Origin: Acanthochromis polyacanthus
Taxonomy: Eukaryota; Chordata; Actinopteri; Pomacentridae
Assembly: GCF_021347895.1 (NCBI RefSeq)
Contig: NC_067132.1
Location: forward strand, 12,578,995-12,642,994
Length of the DNA stretch: 64,000 bases
Direction: 5' to 3'
In this document: piece after piece, positions 62,980-64,000 of the stretch
Layout of the letters: the number at the start of each line of letters is the position of its first letter
Position numbering within the stretch: position 1 is the first letter of the stretch
The notes under the pieces: model-generated
What the model saw: the letters and a program-made list of their open reading frames with translations, nothing else
What the model was told of the DNA's origin: nothing
Databases searched by the model: none
Position numbers and translations under genes: made by a program

Positions 62980-64000
62980 CAGTCAGCCTACACCTCCCTT
63001 AGACATAGTGCCAGGCCCACCATAAAGACTGTCACAACCTGGCCGGATGATGCGCTTTCCCAACTGCAGGACTGCTTCACTGAGACAGACTGGGACCTAT
63101 TTGAACAGCAGGAGCTTGGAACTTTCACAGAAACAGTACTAGACTACATCAAGTTCTGTATTGGGAATGTGACTGTGGATAAAACCATCCGGGTCTTCCC
63201 AAATCGGAAACCCTGCCCAGGTCCATACACTCCTCAGAGCCCGTGACACTGCCTTCAGATCAGGTGACAGAGCCCTTTATAGGACTGCTCGAGCGGATCT
63301 GAAAAAAGGAATTAAAAAGCAAAGGCGGACCATAAGAAGTGCATAGAGTCTCACCTGTCCAGCAACAACACACGTGCGGTGTGGCAGGGCATTTACGACA
63401 TCATAAACTCCAGGGGCGGCACTACAACAACAGAAGACCTGAGTGCATCACTGGCTGAGGAGCTAAACAGCTTTTTTGCTCGCTTTGAACCATCACAACA
63501 GCAACACTCAGCAGCCCCTGTACTACCCCCACTCCCACCCAGTTCCTGCACCACTATACTCACTGTCAGCGAGCATGAAGTCAGACGGGTGCTCCTGGCA
63601 GTGAACCCCAAGAAGGCTGCTGGCCCTGATGGTGTTCCTGGTAAAGTGCTAAAGGCGTGTGCCCTCCAGCTCACCCACATCTTCACCAGAATCTTCAACC
63701 TCTCCCTGTCACAGGCAATCATTCCGCCCTGTTTGAAAACCGCCACAATCATCCCAGTACCTAAGAAGTCTCCCACCATGAGCCCAAACGATTATCGTCC
63801 TGTGGCCCTCACTCCGATAATCATGAAGTGCTTCGAGAGACTGGTCCTCCAGCACATCAAGGACCATCTCCCCCAGACTTCGACACCTACCAGTTTGCAT
63901 ATCGTGCAAACAGATCCACTGAGGACGCCATCGCTGTAGCTCTACACTCTGCGCTGTCACATCTGGAGCAGCAGCAGAGCTATGTCCGAATGCTCTTCGT
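62980..64000 (+). mobile_element. L2/CR1-group LINE fragment, runs off the window
   Basis: The frame at 63379-63939 holds the start of a reverse transcriptase: VWQGIYDIINSRGG, LAEELNSFFARFE, VNPKKAAGPDGVPGKVLK, and DYRPVALTPIIMKCFERLVL. This is the usual pattern of fish L2-type elements. Upstream, from 62980, LINE sequence continues in other frames (TWPDDALSQLQDCF, DWDLFEQQELGTFTETVLDY) with stops. A frameshift near 63870 moves the frame to YQFAYRANRSTEDAIAVALH, which continues to the edge. The copy is therefore defective. Its 5' end is replaced by the GATA array. Confidence 0.88.

Overview
The window is vertebrate nuclear DNA, almost certainly from a ray-finned (teleost) fish. The genes are split by GT-AG introns and match vertebrate families. 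One of them, selenoprotein J, is as far as is known mainly a fish gene among vertebrates. Much of the rest is teleost-style repeat DNA: tRNA-headed SINEs with GGAT tails, RTE and L2 type LINEs, short Tc1-, hAT-, piggyBac- and Harbinger-like elements, and GATA, GT and ATCT microsatellites.

Layout. Positions 1-8364 (minus strand) hold the first coding exon and part of a long first intron of a VAV3-type Rho exchange factor. Positions 8365-19997 are intergenic, with SINE copies and two well-delimited non-autonomous DNA transposons. Positions 19998-25379 (plus) hold a complete nine-exon J1-crystallin / ADP-ribosylglycohydrolase-like gene. It has one in-frame TGA at the end of exon 7, and its reading frame continues across the next intron; this is the expected form of the selenoprotein SelJ. 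Positions 27821-36542 (plus) hold a complete nine-exon endophilin-B1 (sh3glb1) gene with a 3' UTR of about 1.15 kb. Positions 37700-51550 are a gene-poor, repeat-rich interval. Its core is a three-level nest: a SINE whose tail was hit by an RTE-like LINE, which was in turn hit by a Harbinger-like element. Positions 51621-55734 (minus) hold a two-coding-exon nrros/lrrc33 gene (LRR ectodomain, one membrane segment). Positions 55750-64000 are repeat-rich, ending in a long GATA array and an L2-like LINE fragment cut by the window edge.

The genes do not form a functional unit. They are independent vertebrate genes in cell signalling (vav3), lens or ADP-ribose-related biology (selenoj), membrane curvature and autophagy (sh3glb1), and latent TGF-beta handling in myeloid cells (nrros). 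The most informative observations are the Sec-coding TGA in selenoj, whose SECIS element I could not place, the dated insertion nest, and a hAT-like element with telomere-type TTAGGG repeats between its arms. I saw no convincing tRNA, rRNA or CRISPR feature.
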